Of a DNA stretch of 64,000 bases, positions 32,810-46,000 are shown in pieces. A program made the position numbers and the translations under genes. Location: positions 1 to 64,000 of the forward strand of contig JAANDG010000319.1 of assembly GCA_036852015.1 (NCBI GenBank), read 5' to 3'. The notes under the pieces are model-generated. The model saw only the letters and a program-made list of their open reading frames with translations, was not told where the DNA came from and ran no database searches. Source of the DNA: Pelodera strongyloides (taxonomy: Eukaryota > Nematoda > Chromadorea > Rhabditida > Rhabditidae). Every line of letters starts with the position of its first letter. Positions within the stretch are counted from its first letter, which is position 1.

Positions 32810-34590
32810 CTAGACACGACGTCTGACGTATCCACCAGTTTGACTGGAAGCATCAACTCCGAGAGCAGGAGATCTGGAAAGAAGAAATTTATACGAACAT
32901 TAGAATTGGCGAAACCCGGAACTGGTATGCATCCTATGCTAATTTGTTCTACTCTGTGCCATCGGTATGACAGCTTCGTGCGACATCGCTTTGAATTTAA
33001 ATAGTTTTTAGTCTGTTAATGTTCTCACTAGTTACCTGTGAGGGCATGGGCAGTAAGCAGCATCACTGCCGGGAATTCCGTCAGTTCCGGCGGGTCCGGG
33101 CTGTCCAGGCTGACCGGCCTGTCCTGGGTGTCCAGCTTGTCCTTCGGGTCCTTGTCCTCCAGGGTTTCCAGAAGGACCAGCTTGTCCGGGTTGTCCTTGG
33201 TTTCCAGCGGGTCCCACAGATCCGGGAGCTCCCTTAGGGCCGGACTGTCCACGTCCACGAGTTCCGTTCTCTCCAGGTGCTCCGGGAAGTCCGGGAGCTA
33301 AAATAATGGGTTACAATTTACATGATTTACAGTATATGCAGATTGTATCTGATAGAAAAGAGTTTGGATACTAAGAACTCCACAAACATGACATACTTCC
33401 AGGCTCTCCAGGTTGTCCAGCGTCTCCGGGAGCTCCAGCTCTACCAGGGAAACCGTCACGTCCAGGGAATCCACGCTCTCCAGGCTGTCCATCGGCTCCG
33501 GGTTGTCCGGCAGGTCCGTCTGGGCCAGCTGGTCCTTGAGGGCCTGCGGGGCACTGGATGCAACCTAAGCAAAATTGTATATGTTCTGTACCTAAGATGC
33601 TGAAAACACCTCAAAGTGGTAGATTCGATACAACGGTAAGCCTATGTTCGAGGTACCACATGTAGGTAAAACTAATATCTTACCTCCGGGTACAGACTGC
33701 TGTGTGATAGAAATTCCATTGGTTCCAGGGTGTCCTGCCTCTCCAGGGAGCCCGTCTTCTCCAGGTTGTCCGGGTTGTCCGGGAGGTCCGGGAGGTCCTG
33801 CGGGGCAGTTGTTAGCTTGAGCGGCACATCCGCAGTGAGAACCGGAACGCTTGTTACGGCCGAAGAGAGTCTTCACGTCTTGGCTTCTGTAAACAAATAA
33901 GAATAAAAAATATTCATACAAAGCGAATCAATAAGAAATAAAAACGTCATAATACTAATAGTTCGGGTGTGTGTCGTATAATTATTTATTTATTAAATAA
34001 CACCACAGGGTTATGTGGACTTATTTCCTGGAAAGTCCTTTCAGGCGGCGATAGTCATCAGATAATGAAATATTCGACATACTACTGAAAACTTTTAGCT
34101 ATGTACACTAGCGCACATACAAATTTACTAAAACTGATCTTTGTCAAGTATAAAATCGCAATTATGATAACCAACTTCAATTATACTTACGCTGCAATAG
34201 CTGGGTTTGTCTGTTCGATCATCTCTTTCCATGCATCATTGGCCAACACTTTGAATTCAGACATGTCCTCCATCACATCAGAGTAGAGGGTGTTAATCTC
34301 CTGCAAAACAGAAAGTGGAAGCTGGATCCGAACTCTCGTCATATGCTTCCCATACTAACGATTACCGGTTACGCCACTCATCTAGCTTACATTTCTGAAT
34401 TTTTGTGGAACCAGCCTTTCCAATATAGTATCCATTAGACAACAGGAAACGTCTACAATGTAGTTTGTAGTTTGTACTCTAAAATTTGCAGTTTACAAAC
34501 CTGAAATAGCATTCCAACGCAGAGGAGCGAGGCGACGATGACAAGGCCCGAGGCCCCAGAGGCCACGGTCACGAACAACTTGGCCGACAT
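32810..34590 (-). CDS. Nematode cuticle collagen, 6 exons, 298 aa
   Basis: Exons: 34501-34590, 34191-34300, 33684-33886, 33397-33564, 33036-33297, 32810-32873 (897 nt, all phases consistent). The layout is that of nematode cuticle collagens: a short N-terminus with one membrane segment ([15 protein letters not shown]), a conserved non-collagenous region, a furin-type site (GRNKR), then Gly-X-Y blocks split by cysteine clusters ([21 protein letters not shown]), and a short tail GGYVRRRV. Such proteins enter the secretory pathway as type II membrane precursors, are cleaved at RxxR, trimerise and are disulfide-linked in the cuticle. Which C. elegans col gene is the orthologue cannot be told by eye. 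Antisense open frames over the Gly-X-Y exons are shadows. Confidence 0.96.
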
Positions 34591-34624
34591 GGCTAGACTC
34601 TGAGCTAAGTAAAGTTATTCAACA

Positions 34625-34634
34625 CTTATATACT
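34625..34634 (-). promoter_or_regulatory. Probable TATA box of the collagen gene
   Basis: The minus strand reads AGTATATAAGTG about 35-45 bp upstream of the collagen ATG, in otherwise ordinary sequence. Collagen genes commonly have a short leader, so position fits. Confidence 0.5.
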
Positions 34635-34889
34635 GTAATTAGTCCACGCCTACTTCTAATTAGGCTCCGCCCATATAGCTGCCAGTAGGAATGTTTATCT
34701 AGATAAGGGGACCACGAGAGAAATCAAGGACTTTTCATTTTTGCAAGTGTGAAAGTGAAATTTTGGAGAGATTTCACCAAATTCAAAAAATACTTGGCCG
34801 GTCATTTTGGGTGAACAACTTGTACAAGTACAACGTACAACATTCGGTAGCAATTTGATGGGAGAAAGGCTAAGGACCAACTTAGGACT

Positions 34890-35057
34890 TTAAAGCGAAA
34901 TACCGGCCGGTTTTTGAAACGCATCTTGGACAACTGAGTCCTTACGTATTGCTAATTTACTCAATTTTTTATTCTAATCTATGTTCATTTGCATAAGCTG
35001 CATCAGAATGCTGGTGTACCCGATACGTTTCAAAAACCGGCTGTTATTTCGCTTTAA
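34890..35057. mobile_element. TTAAAGCGAA inverted-repeat element, subfamily 1, copy e
   Basis: Starts TTAAAGCGAAATACCGGCCG and ends GGCTGTTATTTCGCTTTAA. It lies ~300 bp upstream of the collagen start. Confidence 0.9.
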
Positions 35058-36813
35058 GATTCTTTTTTGGATAATTTTTGAGGTTTCGTCTATAGGCCTA
35101 CAGGCTACAGGCAAGGAAACTATGAATCCATGTAGTTTATTATTTAATGCAAACTGAAACTGAGTCGGTAATTCATTCTACCTAGCAATAATATTACTGT
35201 GAACTGTGAATACTACTTCCAACCTTGCGATTGATAACTTCTCAAACATAAAGAAAGGGTAACTGTCTAATTTATGATTATTTTTTTAACCTTTAACATT
35301 AATTTTTAAGGAATTTGATTTTTCACAATTTCAAGGCAAGAGCGAACAGTGCAATTATCACATAGAATAAAATTAGACAGGACAGCGAACATTCCAAACA
35401 CTTTCATAAAATTATCTTCCATAAAATCTATCCAAAAATCATAACTAAAAAGAAGGAAATGTTTTTGTTAATCAAGGTCATTTGCCCAGTTTGGCATCTG
35501 CCATCTTCATTATTATTCCCTTCCGAGTAAGAGATAGAGACACGTCAAGGACACTTTCTTATATATATCGCTTTCCAAAAAATATTTACTGAAACAGTTT
35601 CCAAGGAAAGATACCAAGAGTGGCGTATAATATTTTGTTTCTTAGGTTTAAAATATAAAAGAGGGTAATTTATCCCTTTGGTATTAGTGAAAATTTTTCG
35701 TAATTCATACCTAAGCGGTCATCAGCATAAACTCATGCTTATTTTTACTATTGTACATTTGTATTACACATTTAGAAAATGAAAAAAAAAAGAAAATTTG
35801 AACAATTAGCTCAGAAACTAGTAGAAACTGAGCTTATTCGCTACTTACCATTACTGACCTGAAAGAGTAGCTTGCTCAAAAATCTTTGTGAAAGCATCTC
35901 AAAATCCAGTTTTCACTTAGAACACTTTCAATTCCAAAAGTAAGCGGGGACGCCTAAATTAGCGCCTAAATTGCCACCTAACAACCTGTAATTTGATTAC
36001 TAGTTCCAACTTCTTACCTATGATCTCAAAGTCAGCAACGTACCCTAACTGCACTTTCAGTATACCAAAAAGGGCAACCATTAACCACAGTAGGTCCACC
36101 TACTCACGAAACACAAAGCTACCGTATGATTTAGCTAATGGTGCAAGTACAATTTTGCGCAATTATCAAGTAAACCAATAATAATGAACGATAATAATGA
36201 ACGTCCTTTCGCCGCTGTAAAGTTATGATCAATTTCGGGATCGGAGTTCAGCTAATTTAGTTTTCTAATAGTTGCATGCAGGTCCCAAACGTTACAATGC
36301 AAACTCATTTCAATAAAACCAAAACAAAACTATGAATCTCTAAAGCTACTTACCATTACTGACGGACCCCCAATACAAATCAAGCAACTATTAAATACAC
36401 TTTATATACAAAAAACATCGTACAGAAAGTAGCACCAAAAAGCCAAAAATGCCATGACAAAGTAGAGAGAAAAACCTATTAAAAAAACCTACACAATATA
36501 ACAATCTAGAAAACACAAACCAGAAAAAAACACCCAAACTAACAAGCTTGTATACACGGCATATCACAGGTCAATTATATGCCCTCTAACCAAAAAAAAA
36601 AAGTAAAATAAAACTATACAAAGTTTCTATGTTGTTAGTGTTAGTGACAGAAAAAAAATCAATAGAATAAACATAGGATGAGATTGGCATAAATATACAC
36701 AATAATCAATGCTAAAGATATATTTCTAGATCTAGTTAGAACCAATAGAACAAGCAATACAAGAAAAAGTACACCATGCTGGAGGCCAGATTCCGTGAGA
36801 CAGACACAGTACA
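35058..36813. other. Intergenic, no gene recognised
   Basis: AT-rich DNA between the divergent side of the collagen gene and the kel-20 3' end. A weak duplicated phrase (CTACTTACCATTACTGAC) occurs at ~35840 and ~36350. No convincing exon. Confidence 0.55.
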
Positions 36814-36953
36814 CAGGCCGTATTCACCAACACACGGGGAACCCTCCCTGGGTTCACGAGCGCTCTGAATCTCTTCTGCGCCCGAGCTCTCTACGCACTT
36901 AGCTCCATGGGGAGGCCAGGGAGGGCTCCCTGCGTGTTGGTGAATACGGCCTC
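36814..36953. mobile_element. GAGGC(C)GTATTCACCA inverted-repeat element, copy 2
   Basis: AGGCCGTATTCACCAACACA...TGTTGGTGAATACGGCCTC with inner GGGAACCCTCCCTGG and CCAGGGAGGGCTCCC. Complete terminal repeats, same family as 20848-20990. Confidence 0.88.
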
Positions 36954-36997
36954 AGGTTTCGGTGAAAATATTCACAAACTCCCGGGTAGGGAACCTC

Positions 36998-37014
36998 GGG
37001 GGGGGGGGGGGGGG
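36998..37014 (+). repeat. Poly-G tract (17 G)
   Basis: An uninterrupted run of about 17 G about 60 bp beyond the kel-20 stop codon. It can form a G-quadruplex. Confidence 0.95.
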
Positions 37015-37071
37015 TGATAAAAAAACGATTCTCCCTTTCCCCAAGTAAACCAATGACAAATCTAACAATCC

Positions 37072-40000
37072 TCAATCTAACACTCCATCTCCATGCCGTT
37101 TATTCGAATCAAACAACTGGGTGGAATTACCCGGAGACGACACAGTGGACGCCGTACCACCGCGGAGTTTGAGCACACCTAGAAGAAAAAGAAAGACACT
37201 AAAATTCAAATTCACCCTCGCGAATTATGAACTAGTAAGTAGCCAAACTTACAAACAAAATTGTTGACTCGTATAACCTTAACCTCTAGAATCTCCCCTA
37301 GCTAAACAATAAATAAGTACTAGTCTCTTTATACGCAGCTTCAAAAAATAGATTCATCTTTCTTCTTTTTTTTGAGGTAATGTACGAATACTCACATTAA
37401 TTTTTTTTAAGATAATTAAAACTACGGCCATTCAATTGTCGCTGAATATCTTTCATCATATTGATGCACACATTTTAATGTGTCAATAAATATATAATAA
37501 AATATAAAAAACGGACCAACTCCCCCTCCCAGTCTTCTATAATTCATCGATCCATGATGTCGCCACTGCTTGCTTTCTGGATCGTAGACCTGTAATGTAT
37601 CATGTTTGGTCCCTTGTCAGTACACAACGCTGTGAGGCGTGGTATCTTAGGGTTATCTCATTTTCAAAGCAAACAAATAAGTTCAGGGCGACGCAATGCG
37701 CCTCTTACAAGCACCTCTTTTCTCTGAATATTACCAAATCTGCCTCGTCAAACGCTAACTCTTCAGGGGTGCACAACAATCCCACCGGCAAGAACCCAGC
37801 AATACAATGTGAATGAAACATATTGTTTGACTAGGATACATCCAGATCCAAAAAAACCGAGGTCAAAAGCGCAAATAATAACTTAACTAAATATCATGTT
37901 GATAAATAAAATAATAATTACCTCGACTGTTTTCAGATACGAGTTGCCGTCAAAGCCTCCAACTGCATATAAACGATCGCTGACCACTGCCAGCCCAACC
38001 TAAAAAGGATCATTAATAATAAGGGTTAATTGTCCTAAAGTAAGTGTTTACATTTCCAAACCTGACAAACTAAAGGGAAGAGACTATTTTGCTTAAAGCG
38101 AAATGCTAGCCCCTTTGGAAAATTTGCATATGATAAGCAAATCCTACGTATCCTATGCTAATTTTGTACGACCGTCCTATGTATCCTATGCTAATTTTGT
38201 ACGATGCAAGCTTTCCAAAGAGGCTAGCATTTCGCTTTAATATATAAAGATGATAGCCCACGTACCCCAGATCTTCTATTGTTCATCGCCACAACTGGGA
38301 TCCACTCATTTGTTGAGGGATTGTACCGTTCAGCAGAAGATAACTCACACGAATCGTCACGGCCGCCCACCTACAAAACCCAAACAGATAATCTGATCAT
38401 TCCAGAATTCCAAACTAGTTCGGTTATGCTCAGAGCTAAGGATAAGTCCTTATGTACGTGTTATGGAATATGAAAGGGTTCAAATATTGCTCAGTACAAG
38501 TACAGTCAGGGCATAAATAGGGTCCGCATCTCAAAACTTTGGGGGAGATGGTACAAGCCTTCGTCGGGAGATGACTTACACTAATTTGCATATAATGTAT
38601 AAGGATTAGACGTTGACGGTTTTTTTCGGGATAGCTAAGAGACCGGGAGACGGTCGCGGTCGCGCGCATTTGGCGGGGTGCTTTATACTATGAGTACAGT
38701 AGTTATTTATATATGAAATTATATTATGAAGACCGTACCGCATAAAGGAATCCAGCGTAAACTGCCGTTCCCAAATGTTTTCTCCTTGTAGACATCGGTT
38801 TCACCAATTGCCACTTGTTCGCACGCGGGTCATACCTGGAGTATGTTAAATGTCAATTACATAATTAAACCATAATGGTATATGAAGGTTGCCTTTAGAT
38901 AACTGATTGACTACGGTATGAACTGTGATTCTGTACTGATCGACCACAGTTGCCCCAGTACTAATTTAAGAAAAAAAAATTCACATAACCAAGCAATCAA
39001 TTTGGGAGAATATGCTAACAACCCCGATTAGAAGTTAAAAGTACACTAAATTAACTGGTCCTGGTGTATGTGTTGGCTAATGAGTATGATATACAATGTA
39101 GAGAAACTTATTGTGTAGAGAACGCTGAACACTGTATGTAAATTGTTTATAAAGGGACAATAAAGAGGGTAGGCAAAATATAATAACAAATAAGGCAATG
39201 TTATATCTCAACAACTGTGACTGAACGTTGAATGCACCAAGGGGTTGTAAGGAGTCGGAGCAAGAGCAAGAGCAAGTGCCGACTGGTGATAACGGGGACC
39301 TTTTATATCGCAGGTCAATCGGTTGGAATGTATTTGCTTTGTGGTTGTAGGGGCTATCAAAGGGGGTCATCTTTGCTTAGTGTCCTTGAGAGTACTGTAT
39401 TCTCGTTTATTGGCGAGGAGCCGAGACACTCCGGGGCCCGGCAATGGCCCGTAGATTCTGGATCAGGCGGCTGGCTGGCGGCAGACGGTTGGCAGCGACG
39501 GCAGGCGGCGAAGATCAGGCGGCGGGGCGGCGAGTCGACACCCCTGGACGGACCGGAGTGGAAAGAGTTTTATCCCAGGAGGGCGTAGTTTTTTCTTATA
39601 ATATTGGATCATTTGCCGGCACTGGTTATTTGTTTCTTGTCGCCATTCTTTATTTTGCATCTTCATCTGACCAGATGGGGCTCGCGGGGCGCGCGGTGTA
39701 CATATAAGTATTTTTAGAAATTGTGCGGGAATGTTAGGAGGACAATATTTTATGCCTGGGATTATTTAACACGTACAAATTGGGTAATGTGGTAAATTCT
39801 AACTTAGAGTTCCAAGAATATGACAAATGTTACATTAACACATGAGTAATAATAGTTATAGTTACGAATAATTGATCCATAGTGATGTGCGGAGTGATTT
39901 TTATGCTAATACTGCGTATTTCATGCATAGCGGAATGCATTTTCCAAGTAAATACAAAATAAATATGATAATGACGATGCATCCAATGATTTTCGGGAGG

Positions 40001-43000
40001 TTTGTGACAATATTCCAAAATATGTGAATAAAATCTGGCAAATGAATTGGGTTTACAATTACTGTGGTATTTTTCGTTCCTATTATACCGTGAATACTGT
40101 CAGAAATTTCATCACATTAGCCTTCTTCTATAGACGAGTTCTACATTAGCCTTCTTCTATAGACGAGTTCTGTCTGTCAGTCAGTCATTCACGTTTCAGA
40201 TTTTGCAGTTAACGTTCAGCTAGACCTTAGCTACGGCGGCTATGAGAACTAGGGCAAAAAATAAGAGAGGGTTATTTTTTGTTAATCGATATCAGTCCTT
40301 CGCAGGTCTGCACAGTAGTGAGCCTTGGCAAAGTGCCAAAAAATCAAACTTGAGCACGACATCCAGAACCTCCATATATGGGGAGCAAATAAATCTGTGA
40401 GAAAAAGTTTGTGAAAAAAAATCGATATCGATCGATATTAACGGAGATATTAAGGTCACAAAGTCACGTGACTACCCCAAAATATAAAATTTAATAAAAA
40501 ATGAATATTGAGGTATCGATCTGAGACTCTGGTGTCGAAGACACTCAGATGAATCCATGAAAAATATGCATTCAGAATAATTCAACGACGTCATCAATCG
40601 ATAAAATAAAATTAAAAATGTTCCAAAAGTGGACTTTGACCCCAAAAATTAAAGTTCAAGCATCCGACGTGAAACTGTGGTGTGGTCGTCTTTGAGACAT
40701 CTCCAAAATAAATCAATAGTCAGAATCGATCTATGACTCATGGATTCAGAATTTTCGAAGTCAAATACAAGTCGACGTGCAAAGTTCACCGTAGATCAAA
40801 AGTCACGATGCAAATCTATTCCAATGCTGACGCGAATCATGCATCAGAGACATATTGTCGATAGCGCTTCTGATTCAGAATCTATGATGTCAAAATAAGT
40901 CGACGTGCAAAGTTCACCGTAGATCAAAAATCACGATGCAAATATATTCCAGTGCTGAAGCGAAGCTGGCATCAGAGACATATTGTCGATCGCGCTTCTG
41001 ATTCAGAATCTATGACGTCAAAAACAAGTTGACGTGCAAAGTTCACCGTAAATTAAAGGTAACGGTGCAAATCGACTCCAATACTGAAGCGCAGCATGCA
41101 TCAGAGACAGATTCTTGATCGCGCTTCTGATTCAGAATATATGACGTCAAAAACAAGTCGAGGTGCAAAGTTCACCGTAGATCAAATGTCACGATGCAAA
41201 CCGTTCCAATGCTGAAGCGAAGTATGCATCAGAGACATATTGTCGATCGCGCTTCTGATTCAGAATCTATGATGTCAAAAATAAGTCGAAGTGCAAAGTT
41301 CACCGTAGATCAAAAGTAACGATGCAAATCGACTCCCATGCTGAAGTGAAGCATGCATCAGAGGCATATTGTCGATCGCGCTTCTGATTCAGAATCTATG
41401 ACGTCAAAAACAAGCCGACGTGCAAAGTTCACCGTTGATCAAAAGTAACGATGCAAATCGACTCCCATGCTGAAGCGAAGCATGCATCAGAGACATATTG
41501 TCGATCGCGCTTCTGATTCAGAATCTATGACCTCAAAAACGAATCGACGTGAAAAGATCACCGTAGATCAAAAGTCATGATGCAAACCGATTCCAATGCT
41601 GAAGCGAAGCATGCATCAGAGACATATTGTCGATCGCGCTTCTGATTCAGAATCTATGACGTCAAAAACAAGTCGACGTGCAAAGTTCACCGTAGATCAA
41701 AAGTAACGATGCAAATCGACTCCCATGCTGAAGCGAAGCATGCATCAGAGACAGATTCTTGATCGCGCTTCTGATTCAGAATCTATGACGTCAAAAACAA
41801 GTCGAGGTGCAAATTTCACCGTAGATCAAATGTCACGATGCAAACCGATTCCAATGCTGAAGCGAAGCATGCATCAGAGACATATTGTCGATAGCGCTTC
41901 TGATTCAGAATATATGATGTCAAAAATAAGTCGACGTGCAAAGTTCACCGTAGATCAAAAATCACGACGCAAACCGATTGTAACGATGCAAATCGACTCC
42001 CATGCTGAAGCGAAGCATGCATCAGAGACAGATTCGTGATCGCGCTTCTGATTCAGAATCAACAAGTCGACGTGCAAAGATCACCGTAGATCAAAAGTCA
42101 CGATGCAAACCGATTCCAATGCTGAAGCGAAGCATGAATCAGAGACATATTGTCGATCGTGCTTCTGATTCAGAATCTATGACGTCAAAAATAAGTCGAC
42201 GTGCAAAGTTCACCGTAGGTCAAAAGTCACGATGCAAACCGATTCCAATGCTGAAGCGAAGCATGAATCAGAGACATATTGTCGATAGCGCTTCTGATTC
42301 AGAATCTATGATGTCAAAAACAAGTCGACGTGCAAAGTTCACCGTAGGTCAAAAGTCACGATGCAAACCGATTCCAATGCTGAAGCGAAGCATGAATCAG
42401 AGACATATTGTCGATCGCGCTTCTGATTCAGAATCTATGACGTCAAAAATAAGTCGACGTGCAAAGATCACCGTAGATCAAAAGTCACGATGCAAATCTA
42501 TTCCAATGCTGACGCGAATCATGTATCAGAGACAGATTCTCGATCGCGCTTCTGATTCAGAATCTATGACGTCAAAAACAAGTCGACGTGCAAAGTTCAT
42601 CGTAGATCAAAAGTAATGGTGCAAATCGACTCCAATACTGACGCGAATCATGTATCAGAGACAGATTGTCGATTGCGCTTCTGATTCAGAATCTATGACG
42701 GCAAAAATAAGTCGACGTGCAAATTTCGCCGTTGCTCAAAAGTAAAATCGCAAACGAACAACCTTAAAGCATAGTGAACGTCGGGCGAACGAAGGCGGGC
42801 CGAAGACCCGCCGAGCGAGCTAACGATTTTACTCCGAATCTCATAAAAAAAACTTCAAAATGAAGATGAAGCTAATTCATTGTAGTGCCAATCTGAACCT
42901 AACTTCAAACATTGAAATCGTTAACTTTCAAGATCAAAAGCTCAAGCTAAAGCCATATCGCTAGAGCGAGGCGCGCGCGCAGCGCGCGCCGAGCTCTAGT

Positions 43001-46000
43001 CGATATTCGTATACTGTAAGTGACCTTCCAGTTCTAAAACAATATTTCTTTGGCCGCACGTTACATAACAAGTCTCGGAGATTATTGCTTTGTCAAAATT
43101 CCTTCTTAGTTCATTCACTTTACCATTGTTGTCACATAATACCGTATGAAAATATGTGTCGTTGCATTGAATGTGACCGCGTGTCGGTTTTTCTGAGTGA
43201 CAGGTGATCCGTGCTATGGCACCTGCACTTTTGCAATTGTAACAACCGTGGTACTGAGAAAATGAGGTTATCTTGCAATCTTGAGAGTTTTCGCTGGTCG
43301 TTATTTCAAAGGTTGTTTCCAAACGGACATTTAAGTGGTATGAACTATCAAATATTTTTAATGTAGGAACATGGGTCTTGGTCTGGGTTAACTCGTAGTG
43401 TTCTCCGATAATTGGAAGTGCATAGTTGTGATCTGTCAATTCTTTAAATAGATTCCGGTTATCACAGTAGCAATTAGCTTGAAGATTGCCTATTGAACAC
43501 TTGCAGGTTTCAACGTATTCACAGTTTCCGATATTATCACATTTAAGTGCGAGTTGTACCGCATTTTTCCTGACAATTGTGATCTTGTTCTCTGCTTGCA
43601 AGAATGTAGTATGTGTGAACGGTAATGATGCGGCATTGCTTAGTGATACTAAAGTGAGTTGCACATTGTCTGCTTGTTTCTGTTCGCCTTCAAAAAATCC
43701 AAGTGCTGAAGAATTTACTTTTCCGTTTACTGGTCTATGTTCCCACGTGAGAATTACTTGGGGAACCCACTGTTGGCATTGATATTGTTCGAAAATAGTG
43801 TCATTTGTGGGTACTGCGTAGGTTCGATAAAATAAACATCCTTCACTGAAGTAAAAACAATTAGATCCCCATCCTCCACAAGACGTAGAGCAGTAGGAAT
43901 GACCTGGATATTTGTTTGCCGTCATCAAGTCAGGAATTTCAGTGTGCGGGTTGATAGAGTTACATTTGTCTGCGGTGCAAAGGGAGTTTCCTGGACATCT
44001 TTTCGCAGACTCTGCGCGGACTGATACATTTCTAGTGTAAATAATGTCATCTCTGATACAGCGGTATGACGTGTGCATTGACCTCACAATGTATTGGTCG
44101 TAGACTGTGTTGTTCAGAACAATGTTAATGCAGACTTCTTTCGTATTTGGTGTGAAAAATATGTCCTGGACGGTTCGTAATTTGCATATGTCGTTTGTGC
44201 AGATTGTTTCATTGTGGGAAATGCTGATGGTTGTGTCGCATGCGTTTGTACAATTAATGAGACTAGCAATAATTACGATTGACATAAAAGTAACGTTTCT
44301 TGGAGTCCTGAGTTTAAATCGAAATAGACCCAATTGGTTTGTAATACTTCTACTACTCCTTCTTGAATGCATTGAGTTTGTTCTTGATCTGGGAATTTCT
44401 GGCAAATCGAGTTCTGTTAGCTCTGTTTCGTCGTTTTCTGTAGTGTCTCTTCTTGTGCATTTGCATATGAGTGACCACATAAACTTTCCGAAAGACCAGC
44501 AGAGAGATAACATCTGGCAGGTCTCTTTCATTCGACAACACACGGAGTATGCGATCCACAAGAGTGCCAATAACGTCAATATCAGTGTGATTATAAAAAT
44601 TACAAAATACTTTGGTTGGCACGCTGGGTTCAGGATATTTTCCAAACAGAAAATGCAATCGATATTTTCACAATACTGACTCGCGAAACAAATCTGATGC
44701 AAAATGTTATACTTATGTCCATCAAATACTTTCCATTTAACGCTGTGTCTGTGAATTGCAATGTATCTTCGTTTGGCTTTATGAATTCAAGACAATATCC
44801 CTTGTTCACATCCATGGCCCGAACGCATACTTTGTACGGGTGATCGGCCATAGGATTGGTGTCCTGTAAAATTATTCCCCCACGTATGCAACTGATTGAT
44901 GTCTTGGTCTTGGTCTTGGGTTGTAATGCATGATCAAAATGGTCCCTAATTGCATAAAGTCTCGCGCGAGATTGTCTCGTGTTCGTTAAAAATTTGTAAA
45001 ATTCGGCGTCTGGTTGTTCATCTTCAGGGAACCTTTGTGCTACGTGATTGAAACTATTTGAAACTGGTTTATCTTGAAGGTGATTTTCGCTGAGCGCAAT
45101 TTGTTTGCTTGTTACTGCATTACGAAGGGTGGTTGCCTTTGGGGTCGTGTTAATTGTTGCTTGCGGAGCCACTGGTATCGGTATCGGTCTTATCAATGAA
45201 TGAGAGCTGTTTGACGCTGCAATGTGTGCCACAGGCTGTGTAGTGACTTTGGGAAACTGTGGGAAGCGAGAGTTGTCGGCAGAAATGCTTTGAAATAGGC
45301 TACACGTCAGAATCAAACAAAGAGCAATCTTAAATTTCTGATAGCTATTCAACCGTTTCTTGTTAAAACCTTCACAAACTGTGTTGTGCGCTTGGACTTG
45401 TTCTCTCTTCTGCTTCGGTTTCCATCTTGTTTTCTCTTTCTTGCGGAATTGTCGTTCTCTTGGAAATTCCGCTTTTGACTTCTGAAGTGGCTGTTCGAAT
45501 TCTCCGACTACTGACCTGTGTGGATCGTTCAACTGCCATTGAATGGGAACTTTGCTTTTAGCATGTGCTGGACTACGTAAACTAAAGTGATTAAGTGTTT
45601 CTGCTGATGACCTCATAGCTCTCCGTTTTGTTATCGGCGGTCCATCATCTGGACTCATCATTGCCTTCTTGATTGCGCAACTCTCTGTTTTCCGAGGCAA
45701 CATGACTGTATTCGGGCCTTTCTCTGATACGGTGACTGTATTGCCAAACTGATTCAGGACGTGTTCCTCGTCCACTGCTTCTTCGTTTTCTTCATTACTT
45801 TCAACATGTTCTGGTTTCCCTAATTGTTCTACTACTGGTTTGTCATCGGTCATTCTTGCTGTGTTTACTCTGCATGAATTGTTTTCTGTAACTCTTCTGT
45901 CTGTGCCGCATAATATATATCCGAACCTTGTTTGAATCATATGTAGGCCTGATGGTAACTTATATTGCTTCATTCCACTTGTCATAACATTGAAAAATTG

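Noticed and set aside
33028..33603. Plus-strand open frames over the collagen exons
   Set aside because: They are antisense shadows of the Gly-X-Y codons; the minus-strand frame has splice sites, Cys knots and the correct domain order.
39232..39588. 118-aa plus-strand frame in the 3' LTR region, and its twin at 48774
   Set aside because: They repeat because the LTRs repeat; no domain, opposite to the element's coding strand.
43486..44679. Plus-strand frames opposite env
   Set aside because: Antisense shadows of the env frame; no independent motif.
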